Counted from the stretch's first letter, positions 52,757 through 61,910 are shown. The stretch: 64,000 nt of DNA from Salinibacterium sp. NK8237 (GCF_015864955.1 NZ_JADYWE010000001.1:1922001-1986000), one strand, 5' to 3'. A program made the numbers and translations. Notes: a model not told the origin generated them from the sequence alone.

Positions 52757-53460
52757 ACGTTGTCTACTCCTACGCCGCCGCCACTTTGGGCCCAGGCAGC
52801 GCTACGTTCGTCAAAAGCGCCCTGGCTGTTGCGCAGGGATGCTTCGGCAGATTCGGCACGCTCGATCACATCGGCGTGGGTAATGGCCCATTCGGAGGCA
52901 CGGCCGGCGACCGCGAGAACGGCGAGACCACGATCAGCAAATTCGCCGAAGAGGGTCCACCAGTCCAGGGGCTGGCCACCGTGGCGGTCGGGCGCGGTCA
53001 CGACGAGGGCTTCGACGTGGGGGCGGAGAACGGCGAGTTCACACAGCACGCGCAGTCTGGTGATCGGCTCGATATCGGCGATCGCGGTCGAGGCAAGCGA
53101 ACGAAAGCCTGCCGCGTCGAGCCAGCGCCGGGCCGAGATGGGGTCGGCGCGACGGCCAGCGAACATCAGCTCTTCGGCGACGACCCCGACGAGCGGCACT
53201 CCGGCATCCGGGTCAGAAACTCCGGGCGCATCAACGAGAGCGACGCTGCGGCGGAGAGCACGGGCATCCGCTCGACCATCGATCGTGACGGTGCCCGAGT
53301 CTGGCCGCATGCGACCCGAGGCAATGAGCCCAAGCACGGTCGGGCGCTGTTCGGTCTCGGCAACAGCCAGCGTGACTGTTCCGCTTTCAAAAGTGGTGGA
53401 TGTCGCGGGCAAGTCTTCGGCGTCGTGACCCTTCGTCACTCCGCTCAACTCGACGCGCAT
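52753..53460 (-). CDS. degenerate ABC ATPase-like protein (no Walker A)
   Basis: A 235-residue protein whose overall layout is that of an ABC ATP-binding subunit: RPDSGTVTIDGRA after the P-loop position and a β-rich N-terminus. The P-loop itself is replaced by ETEQRPTVLGLIASGRM, with no GxxGxGK(S/T). No LSGGQ signature is present, and the Walker B position reads HVEALVVTAPDRHGG without the catalytic Glu. It should not hydrolyse ATP and may be a structural or regulatory partner of the YhgE-like permease. It shares one base with the tetR stop and 4 bp with the permease start, so the three genes are translationally coupled. Confidence 0.75.
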   Translation of the reverse strand: MRVELSGVTKGHDAEDLPATSTTFESGTVTLAVAETEQRPTVLGLIASGRMRPDSGTVTIDGRADARALRRSVALVDAPGVSDPDAGVPLVGVVAEELMFAGRRADPISARRWLDAAGFRSLASTAIADIEPITRLRVLCELAVLRPHVEALVVTAPDRHGGQPLDWWTLFGEFADRGLAVLAVAGRASEWAITHADVIERAESAEASLRNSQGAFDERSAAWAQSGGGVGVDNV

Positions 53461-54152
53461 CAGCGTTTGGCCCCGGCAGTCGCAGTGTCGCCGGTTACGG
53501 GAGCGGCGTCAGCAGTCGCAACATCGCCAGCCGCCGGAGCGCCGAGAATATCGGGATGCGCTTCGAGCAGCGCGACCGTCTCGCGCCACGAGAGCCCAGC
53601 CATGCTGAGCGTGGTGCGCACGGCGAGGGAACGGGCTTCGGGCAGTGTCGCATCGACGCGAGTGATCGCGGCGCGCGCAGCTTCTTCAACGAGGCGGGCG
53701 AGGGTGGTGACATCCACATCGGTGCGGAGCGTGCCGTCGTTCTGGCCGCGCTGGAGGATAGCGGCAACAGCGGCACGGAGAGGTGCGAGAGCTTTGCCGG
53801 TGGATTCGAGGTGAGCGTCATCGAGGGCGATGGAGGCGGCAACCTGCACGTGGGCGGCCTGTTGCCACAGCAGTGAGGTGAGGCGGGCAAGTGCGACTTG
53901 AGCATCGGTGTCGGTGACGTCGCTGGCGATGCGGTTGAAACGTTCGGCGCCTGCATCGATGATTTCGGCGAGAAGCGCGTTGCGGTCGGCGAAGTGGCCG
54001 TACAGGGCGCGGCGAGAGAGCCCGGCACTGCGGGCGATGGTGTTGATCGACGCCTGGGGGTCGTGGGCAATAGCGGCGGTGGCGGCACTGAGAATGCCGG
54101 CGCGGTTATCGACTGCGTCCTGTCGCGGGCGACGGGGAGCGGAAGTGGTCAT
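53460..54152 (-). CDS. TetR/AcrR-family regulator
   Basis: A 230-residue TetR regulator. The HTH lies at about residues 20-65 (INTIARSAGLSRRALYGHFA), followed by an α-helical effector domain and an Ala/Thr-rich C-terminal tail (about 205-230). It is the first gene of the operon with the degenerate ATPase and the YhgE-like permease. A perfect 17-bp-arm inverted repeat 8 bp upstream of ATG 54152 is its probable operator, indicating autorepression. Confidence 0.9.
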   Translation of the reverse strand: MTTSAPRRPRQDAVDNRAGILSAATAAIAHDPQASINTIARSAGLSRRALYGHFADRNALLAEIIDAGAERFNRIASDVTDTDAQVALARLTSLLWQQAAHVQVAASIALDDAHLESTGKALAPLRAAVAAILQRGQNDGTLRTDVDVTTLARLVEEAARAAITRVDATLPEARSLAVRTTLSMAGLSWRETVALLEAHPDILGAPAAGDVATADAAPVTGDTATAGAKR

Positions 54153-54159
54153 GCAGCCA

Positions 54160-54197
54160 CTGTAATAACTTGCACAGTGATGTGCAAGTTATTACAG
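54160..54197. promoter_or_regulatory. TetR operator: 17-bp-arm perfect inverted repeat
   Basis: CTGTAATAACTTGCACA (54160-54176) and its exact reverse complement (54181-54197) are separated by GTGA. It is the longest perfect palindromic repeat in the window and lies directly upstream of the TetR start at 54152. Confidence 0.93.
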
Positions 54198-54233
54198 GCG
54201 ACTGACAGGTGCGGTCCAGCGGCGCGGGTTGTT

Positions 54234-54266
54234 GCGCGACCGGAGCCGCGAAAGCTCCGGCCGCGC
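54234..54266 (-). terminator. hairpin terminator after the flavin oxidase gene
   Basis: Stem GCGCG-A-CCGGAGC / GCTCCGG-C-CGCGC with a 7-nt loop begins 9 bp past the stop of the minus-strand oxidoreductase gene (54275) and separates it from the tetR operon. Confidence 0.85.
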
Positions 54267-54274
54267 GCCCAGTG

Positions 54275-55702
54275 CTAGGAGTCGAAACCGAGCCCCAGCG
54301 CATCCAACGTTTTGAGAATCAGGTTGCGACGACCCTGGTTGTGGTCGGCACGATTGAGCGACCAGCGCGTGGCCTGAATGCCCACGGAGGCAATCGGCTC
54401 GGGCGGGAACGGGAGCGGCATCTTCTTCACCATCTCCAGCTCGGTGCGCTCGGTCGTGAGACCGTCGAGCTTGTCGAGCATCACCTGCGCGGCGAAGCGA
54501 GTCGCTCCGACACCCAGCCCCGTGAAGCCAGCCGAGTACGCCACGCGACCGTTGCGAGCCAGACCGAAGAACGCACTGAACTGAGTCGACGCATCGATGG
54601 CGCCCGCCCAGCGGTGGCTGAACTTGAGACCCTCCAACTGCGGGAAGGTGGTGAAGAAGTGACTCGCGAGCTTCTCGAAGCTTTCGGGACGGTTCTCGTA
54701 CTCATCGCGAACCTTGCGGCCGTAGTGGTAAATCGCGTCGTAGCCACCGAACAGAATGCGGTTGTCAGCGCTGAGGCGGTAGTAGTGGAACTGGTTCGCC
54801 ATATCGGCGAGACCCTGACGGTTCGACCAGCCGATCGAGGCGAGTTGCTCGGGGCTCAAGGGTTCCGTCATGAGCACATAGTCATAAACGGGAACCGTGT
54901 GCAGGCGCGCACGCTTCAGCAACGACGGAAAAGCGTTAGTCGCGAGCGCAACTCTGGCCGCTCGAACGCGACCCTTCTTGGTGTGCACGACTGCGGCATC
55001 CGTTGGCCCGCCGGATGTCTCGACCTCGCGCACCGGAGAGTGTTCAAAGATCTCGACGCCGAGTTCGCTCGCGACTCGGGCGAGTTCACGCACGAGCTTG
55101 GCGGGGTGGATGATCGCATTGATGCGCTTATTCCAGACGCCGGCGAGGTAGGTGGGCGAGTTGACCTGGGCGCGAATGGCAGCCTCGTCAAGAAAGACAG
55201 TGTCGTCGTTGGTCTCGGCCTCTTTCAACCACGCGATCTCGTGCTCTTCAATAGCAAGGTCGAGAGAGCCGGTGCGTTCGAAGTCGCAGTCGAGCTTCAG
55301 CGACTTAACTGTCGCTTCAATCTCGTCAAGGTTCTGCAGGCCAAGGCGGTCAAGCTGGTCGTACTCTTTCGGCCAGCGGCTGAGCCCGTTTTCTTCACCG
55401 TGGGTGAGGCTCGCTTCGCAGAATCCACCGTTGCGGCCCGATGCTGCCCAGCCCAGTTCGCGGGCTTCGAGCAGCACAACACGAGCATCGGGGTTGCGTT
55501 GCTTCGCGAGCACCGCGGTCCAGAGGCCGAGATATCCTCCTCCCACAATGGCGAGGTCGGCAGTCACGTCGCCAGCCAGCGCGGGGAAGGTGCGGGCATC
55601 CTTCACGTCATCAATCCAGAACGGCTTGTGCATCGAGCCCTCAAGGGAGTGGCTGATTACGGATGCCGCTGGCACATTTCTTTCGAACACTATCTTGCCC
55701 AT
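54275..55702 (-). CDS. FAD-dependent amine oxidoreductase (PuuB/DAO type)
   Basis: A 475-residue D-amino-acid-oxidase-superfamily flavoenzyme. The dinucleotide motif VGGGYLGLWTAVLAKQR lies at about 48-64, after an N-terminal extension. AASGRNGGFCE (about 83-93) is the flavin-contact motif of γ-glutamylputrescine oxidase-like enzymes. The N-terminal MGKIVFERN start at ATG 55702 follows AGAGGAAAG; further upstream coding is a shadow of the amidohydrolase gene. It is the last gene of the polyamine-importer operon, and oxidation of an imported amine is the likely role. Sarcosine or other N-methyl amines cannot be excluded. Confidence 0.85.
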   Translation of the reverse strand: MGKIVFERNVPAASVISHSLEGSMHKPFWIDDVKDARTFPALAGDVTADLAIVGGGYLGLWTAVLAKQRNPDARVVLLEARELGWAASGRNGGFCEASLTHGEENGLSRWPKEYDQLDRLGLQNLDEIEATVKSLKLDCDFERTGSLDLAIEEHEIAWLKEAETNDDTVFLDEAAIRAQVNSPTYLAGVWNKRINAIIHPAKLVRELARVASELGVEIFEHSPVREVETSGGPTDAAVVHTKKGRVRAARVALATNAFPSLLKRARLHTVPVYDYVLMTEPLSPEQLASIGWSNRQGLADMANQFHYYRLSADNRILFGGYDAIYHYGRKVRDEYENRPESFEKLASHFFTTFPQLEGLKFSHRWAGAIDASTQFSAFFGLARNGRVAYSAGFTGLGVGATRFAAQVMLDKLDGLTTERTELEMVKKMPLPFPPEPIASVGIQATRWSLNRADHNQGRRNLILKTLDALGLGFDS

Positions 55703-55736
55703 GGGGCACTTTCCTCTCTCGCCGTAGCGGCGAGTT

Positions 55737-57407
55737 TTATGGTTGGGCGGGCGCGCGGTACACGCGTTCGCCTTCGACGAAGGTCTGTTCGGTGCGGGTG
55801 CGGCCGATGTCGGCGGAGCGGCCCGCGAAGGGATTGCGATCGAGAACGACCAGATCGGCAAGCTTGCCGACCTCGATCGTTCCTGTCTCATCCAAGTGGT
55901 TGGTGAAGGCCGAGCCCGCGGTGTACGCGGTCATCGCGGTCAGCAAGTCGATGCTCTGCTCTGGCAAGAACGCGTCGTAATCGCCTTCTTCGTGGCCGGG
56001 AGCCGCCTTGCGGTTGACAGCAACGTGGATGGCCGCCATCGGGTCAGGGCTCGACACCGACCAGTCGCTGCCGGAAGCCAAGTGCGTTCCGGCGCGGTGC
56101 AGGTCAGCCCACGGATACTGCCACGAGCTGCGCGGGTCGCCCAAGAATGGCAGCGTAAGGTCGACCATCTGCGGCTCGAGCGCAGCCCAGTAGGACTGCA
56201 GATTGGCGGTCACGCCCAACTCAGCGAAGCGGTGAACGTCATCCGGATGCACGACCTGCAGGTGCGCAATGTGGTGACGATTGTCGTTGGGGCCGTTGAT
56301 CGCTCGCGCTGCTTCGACCGCGTCGAGGCACTCGCGAACGGCGCGGTCGCCGATCGCGTGAAAGTGCACTTGGAAGCCGAGCGCGTCGAGTTCGGTGACG
56401 TTCGAGATCAGCTGGGCGGCATCCACAAAGGAGATGCCCGAGTTGTCGGTGTGGTGGCCGCAACCATCGAGATAGGGCTCCAGCATCGCGGCCGTGAAGT
56501 TCTCGGCAACGCCGTCTTGCATGATCTTCACACTCGTCGCGGCAAAGCGGCCAGCGGCGTTCTTCTCCCGGCGCATCACGAGCTCAGGAATCTGCTCGGG
56601 GCCGCGCGTGCGATCCCACCAGAGGGCTCCGACCACGCGAGCGGTCAAGTCGCCAGACTCGGCCGCGGCCATGTACGCGGGAGTGGCATCGCCGGCATCC
56701 CCGTAACCGCCCAAGATGGCGTCTTGCCACGAGGTCACGCCGAGCGAGTGCAAATACTCTTGGCCGATCAGAAGCGCGCGAGCGTAATCTTCGGGCGAGG
56801 TCTCGGGCAGCAGCGCATTCACGAGTGACATCGCGCCCTCGTGCAGCGTGCCCGTCGGGTTGCCGTCGGCGTCGCGTTCGATGCGGCCATCGGCGGGGTC
56901 GGGTGTCTCGGCGGTGATGCCGGCAAGTTCAAGCGCGCGCGAGTTCACCCAGGCACCGTGACCGTCGCGGTTCGGAATGAACGCGGGCCGGTCAGCAACA
57001 GCCAGGTCGAGATCGGATGCTGTGGGCGTGCCCCCGGGGAAGGCCGCCATGTTCCAGCCACCGCCCAAAATCCACTCCAACTCAGGGTTCGCCGCTGCAT
57101 AGTTCTTCAACCGCGCTACATACTCATCGCGCGTCGAGTCCCCAGAGAGATCGCAGCGGATGAGGTCGAGCCCACCCCACACGGCGTGCACGTGAGCATC
57201 CTGAAATCCGGGAATCAGCAGTTTGTTCGCGAGATCGACGACCTCGGTATCGGGCCCAATGAGTTCGCGCACAGCAGCGTAGCCCTCAGCGTCATTGCTG
57301 ACGGCGACGATGAGACCGTCTGTGACGGCGACACCACCCAGAACTGGTTCGTTTCCGGTCGCCGTGAAGACAGCGCCGCCAGTGAATACGAGGTCGGCAA
57401 ACGTCAT
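55737..57407 (-). CDS. YtcJ-like metal-dependent amidohydrolase
   Basis: A 556-residue amidohydrolase-superfamily protein (YtcJ/AepA-like, formamidase-type layout). N-terminal β-sandwich DLVFTGGAVFTATGNEPVLG is followed by the metal-site motif GFQDAHVHAVWGG (about 67-79). Later His and Asp residues appear in LGFQVHFHAIGDRAV, HIAHLQVV and ASGSDWSV. The substrate is unknown; family members hydrolyse amides, imides or carbamates. It lies between the polyamine permeases and the flavin oxidase and probably processes the imported compound. ATG 57407 is preferred; GTG 57419 is a weaker upstream option. Confidence 0.87.
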   Translation of the reverse strand: MTFADLVFTGGAVFTATGNEPVLGGVAVTDGLIVAVSNDAEGYAAVRELIGPDTEVVDLANKLLIPGFQDAHVHAVWGGLDLIRCDLSGDSTRDEYVARLKNYAAANPELEWILGGGWNMAAFPGGTPTASDLDLAVADRPAFIPNRDGHGAWVNSRALELAGITAETPDPADGRIERDADGNPTGTLHEGAMSLVNALLPETSPEDYARALLIGQEYLHSLGVTSWQDAILGGYGDAGDATPAYMAAAESGDLTARVVGALWWDRTRGPEQIPELVMRREKNAAGRFAATSVKIMQDGVAENFTAAMLEPYLDGCGHHTDNSGISFVDAAQLISNVTELDALGFQVHFHAIGDRAVRECLDAVEAARAINGPNDNRHHIAHLQVVHPDDVHRFAELGVTANLQSYWAALEPQMVDLTLPFLGDPRSSWQYPWADLHRAGTHLASGSDWSVSSPDPMAAIHVAVNRKAAPGHEEGDYDAFLPEQSIDLLTAMTAYTAGSAFTNHLDETGTIEVGKLADLVVLDRNPFAGRSADIGRTRTEQTFVEGERVYRAPAQP

Positions 57408-57482
57408 AATTTCAAGCACTTTCTGGTTCGTTCGGTGGTTCGTTCGAAACGAGGCAGGGAGGAGAGAGCGGGGCGGAGAGGT

Positions 57483-58325
57483 TTAGCCGCCACCCACGGT
57501 CTTAGCGATGTCGGTGGCAGAATCGCCAGCTCGACGCAAGACATAGGCCACGAGACCGAGAGCCACCAGCGTCAGCAGCAGCATGATCGTCGAGACGGCC
57601 GCGATTTCGGGGCGCAGCCCGGTGCGCACGGCGCTCAGCACGTAGACAGGCCACGGAGTGGAACCCGAGACCTGAACGAAAGCCGAAACGATCGTGTTGT
57701 CGAGGCTCAACGTGAACGAGAGCAAGCCACCCGCGAGAACGGCGGGCATCACCAGCGGAAGAGTGATCTGCGTGAAGCGCTTGAACGGGGGAGCGTAGAG
57801 GTCGGCCGCGGCCTCCTCCAAGCTCTCATCGATACCAACCAGGCGCGAGCGCACAATGTAGGCCACAACGGCGGTCGCGAACAGAGAGTGACCAACGACG
57901 AGGCGCACGATTCCGTTGTCGAACATGCTGAGGCCGACATCCTGACCGAGGAAGACCATCCACGGCAAGAGCGAAACGGCATCCACAATTTCAGGGGTGA
58001 CGGTGACAAGCACGAGCAGAATCAGGAACGCGGGTGCCCACTTGCCGGCCCGGCGAGCGAGCGCAACACCAGCCATAGTGCCGAGAGCGGTCGCGATGAG
58101 TGCCGCAATGAAGCCGGTCTGGATCGACACGAGCACGGCATCCGTGATGGCTGGCTTGGTGACGATTGCCGCAAAGGAACCGAAACCGAACTGGTCCCAC
58201 GAGACCAGAAGGCGACCCTCGTTGAACGAGTAGATGATGATGACGGCGATGGGCGCAAAGAGGAACACGAAAACGATCACGGCCCACACCTTGAGCGACA
58301 CGTCAGTAAGTGTCAGGCGGTTCAT
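57483..58325 (-). CDS. potC: polyamine-type ABC transporter permease (PotC)
   Basis: A 280-residue permease with six predicted membrane spans and an EAA loop EEAAADLYAPPFKRFTQITL, then PLVMP. It overlaps potB by 4 bp. ATG 58325 (MNRLTLTDVSLKVWAV) is the evident start; additional upstream codons are inside potB. The order A-D-B-C and the family type indicate spermidine/putrescine-like cargo, but the exact amine is not determined. Confidence 0.9.
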   Translation of the reverse strand: MNRLTLTDVSLKVWAVIVFVFLFAPIAVIIIYSFNEGRLLVSWDQFGFGSFAAIVTKPAITDAVLVSIQTGFIAALIATALGTMAGVALARRAGKWAPAFLILLVLVTVTPEIVDAVSLLPWMVFLGQDVGLSMFDNGIVRLVVGHSLFATAVVAYIVRSRLVGIDESLEEAAADLYAPPFKRFTQITLPLVMPAVLAGGLLSFTLSLDNTIVSAFVQVSGSTPWPVYVLSAVRTGLRPEIAAVSTIMLLLTLVALGLVAYVLRRAGDSATDIAKTVGGG

Positions 58326-59272
58326 GATTTGTCTCCCAACACGAGGCGCTGGTTGGCGCGAAGCGGCCACGCCGCAAGCCACGCCACAAGCGCCGCAATG
58401 CCGACGGTGGTCAGAATGGTGAGCACGAGCACGACAGCCATGGCAGAACCGAGTGCCCAGTTCTGGGCGGTCTGGAACTGGTTAGCGACCATCTGGCCAG
58501 CCATGTTTCCCTTTGCTCCACCAAGAACGGTTGCGGTGATGTAGTCACCCATGAGCGGGATGTAGACGAGCAGGATGCCGACGACGATGCCCGGCTTTGC
58601 CAGCGGCAACGTGACATTGAAGAAGGTCGAGAAGCGCCCGGCGCCGAGGTCTTTGCTCGCTTCACGCATCGGCAGCGATACGCGGTCGAAGGCCACGAAC
58701 ATCGGCAGGATCATGAGCGGCAAGTAGTTGTACACGACACCGATGAGCACGGCGGTGCGCGTGTAAAGGATTTCGAGGGGCTCGTTCAGCATGCCAATTG
58801 ACTGGAGAGCTTCGGAGAGAATGCCGCTCGGCGCGAGGATGATCTGCCAACCGATGGTGCGAACCAAGAAGTTCGTCCAGAACGGAATCATGACCATCGC
58901 GAGCAGAATTCCGCGGCGAGCGATGGGGGCCTTGAACGCGAGCCAGTAAGCGAATGGGATGGAGATGGCCAGGCATATCAGGGTGCCGACCACCCCCACC
59001 CACAGTGTGTTTTGGAACGTTGTAAAGAACGTCGGAGACAATGCCTCGGCGTAGCGGTCAAAAGACAGCACGTCATTGGCGTGGGTTCCGAAGATGCCCG
59101 GCTTGTATCCGAAACTAAACCAGACCACGAGCGCGACGGGCGCTACGAAGAAGGCGAACAGCCAGGCCCACGCCGGGATGGCGAGGGCAAAGCTGGGCAG
59201 CTTCAACCAGCGAGGGCGCTTCGATGGCGCCTTTCGCGGTGGGGCCGTTTGGCCTTCAACGGTAGTGGTCAT
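58322..59272 (-). CDS. potB: polyamine-type ABC transporter permease (PotB)
   Basis: A 316-residue permease. A proline/basic N-terminus (KAPSKRPRWLKLP) precedes about six membrane segments. The EAA loop reads MREASKDLGAGRFSTFFNVT, followed by LPLAKPG. ATG 59272 follows the potD stop by 23 bp with only weak ribosome-site signal; upstream codons lack coding support. Pairs with PotC. Confidence 0.9.
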   Translation of the reverse strand: MTTTVEGQTAPPRKAPSKRPRWLKLPSFALAIPAWAWLFAFFVAPVALVVWFSFGYKPGIFGTHANDVLSFDRYAEALSPTFFTTFQNTLWVGVVGTLICLAISIPFAYWLAFKAPIARRGILLAMVMIPFWTNFLVRTIGWQIILAPSGILSEALQSIGMLNEPLEILYTRTAVLIGVVYNYLPLMILPMFVAFDRVSLPMREASKDLGAGRFSTFFNVTLPLAKPGIVVGILLVYIPLMGDYITATVLGGAKGNMAGQMVANQFQTAQNWALGSAMAVVLVLTILTTVGIAALVAWLAAWPLRANQRLVLGDKS

Positions 59273-59295
59273 AGTAAAATCCGGATGGTCGCGGG

Positions 59296-60477
59296 TTAGG
59301 CGCCGGCCGACGCCTTCGTCTTGTCCCAAATTTCAACGATGCGCTGCTGCGCCTCGCCGATGGCCTGGGTGTGCATCGTGCTGATCTGATCTTCATCGAA
59401 GAAGACGAGGTCGAGCATTTCGAGGCCCTCGGCACGCGCTGTGTCCTCGATGCCCGTTCCACCGGTGTGGTAGCCGATGTAGTCGAGTTCGCGCAGCGAT
59501 GCCTCGGGGGTGAGCACGTAGTTAATGAAGGCGTGAGCCGCTTCAGGGTTGGGTGCACCCTCGGCGATAGCCCAGTTATCCATCCAGAGTTCGGTGTCGG
59601 GCGAACCGAGCACCCACTGCCAGCGGTCGGGGTCTTCGCTCTCCATGATGCCGATGCGAGCGTCACCGTTCCACGACTGCATGAGCATGTGCTGCGCCTG
59701 CGGAATAGCGGCTCCACCGGGGTAGGAGTCGAAAGCGGAGATGTGCGGCGCGAGCTGCGTGGTGAGGAACTCTTCCGCGGCAGCAAGGTCGGCTTCGTCG
59801 GTGGTGTTCCAGTCGATGCCGTTAGCCCAGTAGTAGATGCCGAGCAGGGGAGCGGGATCGTCGAGCACCGAAGTCTTGCCGCTGGCCTCATTCTGGGCCG
59901 CGTCGATGAAGTCGGACCACGTGGTGAGTTCGCGGGTGATCTTGGTCTTGTCGTAGACGAAACCAGTCGTGCCCCACGCCTTGCAGATGGAGTACTCGTT
60001 GTTCGGGTCCCAGTCGCGACCAAGGAAGTCGGGATCCATGTCGGCGATATTCGGGATGAGGTCGAGGTTGAGCTTGCTGAGCAAACCGTTCTCGATCATC
60101 TGCGGGATGAACGGGCCGGTCGGAACGACGATGTCGTAGCCACTGGTGCCGCGCGCAGCAACAAGCTTCGAGATGAGTTCTTCGTTGGAGTTGAAGGCAT
60201 CGAACGTGACAGTCGGGCCCAGCTCGTCAGTGAATTCACTGACCAGATCGGGGTCGTCATAGTCGCCCCAGCTGTAGACCGAGAGTGAACTTTCAAGATC
60301 ACCGCCGGTCGCCTGGGTCGCCGAGCCAGTGTCGGAATCTGTGCTGCACGCGGCTAGAGCGGCAGCGCTGGCTGCTGCACCCGACAGCGCGAGAAAGCGA
60401 CGACGGTTCAGTTCGCTCTTCATGATCTTCGTTGCCGAGGTAGAGGCAAGAATGCGAATGGGCTGTTCGTGGGACAT
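59296..60477 (-). CDS. potD: polyamine-binding lipoprotein with Tat-like signal (PotD)
   Basis: A 393-residue solute-binding protein. The signal peptide carries NRRRFLALSGAAASAAALAA directly before the lipobox cysteine, a twin-arginine (Tat) type lipoprotein signal. The mature domain begins with LSVYSWGDYDDPDLVSEFTD, matching the polyamine-binding family. ATG 60477 has AGGAG 8 nt upstream; an internal ATG 18 codons later (MKSELNRRRF) would also keep the signal. It is separated from potA by 13 bp. The substrate may differ from spermidine because of the amidohydrolase and oxidase that follow. Confidence 0.9.
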   Translation of the reverse strand: MSHEQPIRILASTSATKIMKSELNRRRFLALSGAAASAAALAACSTDSDTGSATQATGGDLESSLSVYSWGDYDDPDLVSEFTDELGPTVTFDAFNSNEELISKLVAARGTSGYDIVVPTGPFIPQMIENGLLSKLNLDLIPNIADMDPDFLGRDWDPNNEYSICKAWGTTGFVYDKTKITRELTTWSDFIDAAQNEASGKTSVLDDPAPLLGIYYWANGIDWNTTDEADLAAAEEFLTTQLAPHISAFDSYPGGAAIPQAQHMLMQSWNGDARIGIMESEDPDRWQWVLGSPDTELWMDNWAIAEGAPNPEAAHAFINYVLTPEASLRELDYIGYHTGGTGIEDTARAEGLEMLDLVFFDEDQISTMHTQAIGEAQQRIVEIWDKTKASAGA

Positions 60478-60490
60478 CGGGCTGCTCCTT

Positions 60491-61726
60491 CTAGAGAGAA
60501 ATTGAACTGGTTGGTGGGGCTGGGTTGGAGACCGCGCGAGCAATATCGGCCTGAGCCTGACTCGCCTGATCGCTCGGGAAAAGATGAACGGATGCGGTAT
60601 CCCAGGTGCACAGCACCGAGTCGCCGACAGCCAGACGTGGCGCGTTCGGGCGCGGAACCCGAGAGAGCAGCGTCTGGTCGTTTCCGATCGACACCAAGAA
60701 CTGAAGCGTCTCTCCCTGATGGGACACCCCAATAACCTCGCCGCGAATCTGGTTCGCAGTAGTGCTCGTTGATTCTCCGGTGGCGAGCGCAACAGCAACA
60801 GCTTCGGGGCGCACAGCGGCCTGAGCATTCATGCCGGCCTCGAGTTCTTCATGGGGACCCGAAGCGTTAATGATTCCGAACGGCGACTCCATGACCGACA
60901 GATCGTTAGTCATCGTGCCAGCGATAAAGTTCTGCTGGCCAATGAAGCCAGCAACATAGGCGCTCGCCGGCGAATCGTAGATCGAGTCGGCGTCATCCAG
61001 CTGCTCGATGCGTCCCTTGCGCATGATCGCGATGCGGTCACTCATCGAGAGTGCCTCACCCTGGTCGTGCGTGACAAAGATGAAGGTGATACCGAGGCGC
61101 GACTGCAGAAGCTTGAGCTCGATCTGCATTTCTTCGCGCAGCTGGCGGTCGAGAGCACCCAGCGGCTCATCGAGGAGGAGAACGGCAGGGCGGTTGATGA
61201 GGGCCCGCGCCAGCGCGATGCGCTGCTGCTGGCCGCCTGAAAGTTGAGTGGGCTTGCGGTCGGCGAATGAGCGCATCTGCACGAGATCGAGTGACTCAGT
61301 GACGCGCTCGCGAATCTCCGACTTGGGCGTGCCCTTTTGGCGAAGCCCGTAGGCCACGTTCTCGGCGACACTCATGTGAGGGAAGAGAGCGTAAGCCTGG
61401 AAAACTGTGTTGACGTTGCGCTTGTGGGGCGGAATGCCCACGACATCCTGACCAGAAATGCGGATGCTGCCCGAGGTTGGCTCTTCGAAGCCGGCGAGCA
61501 TGCGCAACGTTGTTGTCTTGCCGCAGCCCGAGGGGCCGAGCAAGGAGAGGAACTCGCCGGGGCGCACGTGCAGGCTGATGTTGTCGACAGCGACAGCGCC
61601 ACCAAACTTCTTAGTCACGCCCTCAAGGACAACCGAACCCTCTGGCTCGCTAGCGCTGGTCATTTCTGCACTGGACCTTCCCGCGGCTGAACCTGCGGGA
61701 GCTGTGTTCTGGGCTGACTCTGTCAC
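60491..61726 (-). CDS. potA: polyamine-type ABC transporter ATPase (PotA)
   Basis: A 411-residue ATPase. Walker A GPSGCGKTTTLRMLAG, signature LSGGQQQRIALARAL and Walker B VLLLDEPLGALD are intact, followed by a C-terminal TOBE domain (about 290-380, EAVAVALATGE region). The N-terminal 30 residues before VVLEGVTKKFGG are poorly conserved. GTG 61726 is used as start, with GGAGG upstream; TTG 61744 is an alternative. It is the first gene of the polyamine operon, behind a 184-bp regulatory gap shared with the Lrp-type gene. Confidence 0.92.
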   Translation of the reverse strand: MTESAQNTAPAGSAAGRSSAEMTSASEPEGSVVLEGVTKKFGGAVAVDNISLHVRPGEFLSLLGPSGCGKTTTLRMLAGFEEPTSGSIRISGQDVVGIPPHKRNVNTVFQAYALFPHMSVAENVAYGLRQKGTPKSEIRERVTESLDLVQMRSFADRKPTQLSGGQQQRIALARALINRPAVLLLDEPLGALDRQLREEMQIELKLLQSRLGITFIFVTHDQGEALSMSDRIAIMRKGRIEQLDDADSIYDSPASAYVAGFIGQQNFIAGTMTNDLSVMESPFGIINASGPHEELEAGMNAQAAVRPEAVAVALATGESTSTTANQIRGEVIGVSHQGETLQFLVSIGNDQTLLSRVPRPNAPRLAVGDSVLCTWDTASVHLFPSDQASQAQADIARAVSNPAPPTSSISL

Positions 61727-61855
61727 GACGCTACGTACCTCCAAGATCGCGAAAAGTTATTCGCAACTGTTGGTGTAGTCAACCGGAAAAACCGGCGAGA
61801 CGCAACGGTATACATGGTTAAGTTCGTGTTACAGAACGGATTTCGTTGTTATCGG

Positions 61856-61868
61856 GCACTTTTAGTGC
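61856..61868. promoter_or_regulatory. candidate Lrp/AsnC half-operator near potA
   Basis: GCACTTTTAGTGC (61856-61868) is an interrupted palindrome in the gap between potA and the Lrp gene. It shares TTAGTGCG with the stronger site in the gap at 62390-62408, suggesting that the same regulator may bind both. Confidence 0.4.
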
Positions 61869-61910
61869 GTAAATCTATGAGATTCCCCCGAACCACGACA
61901 GGGCAAATCG

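Noticed and set aside
54209..58544. Long plus-strand open frames at 54209-55906 and 56841-58544
   Set aside because: They mirror the flavin oxidase, amidohydrolase and permease genes, lack motifs and ribosome sites, and have shadow-type residue composition.
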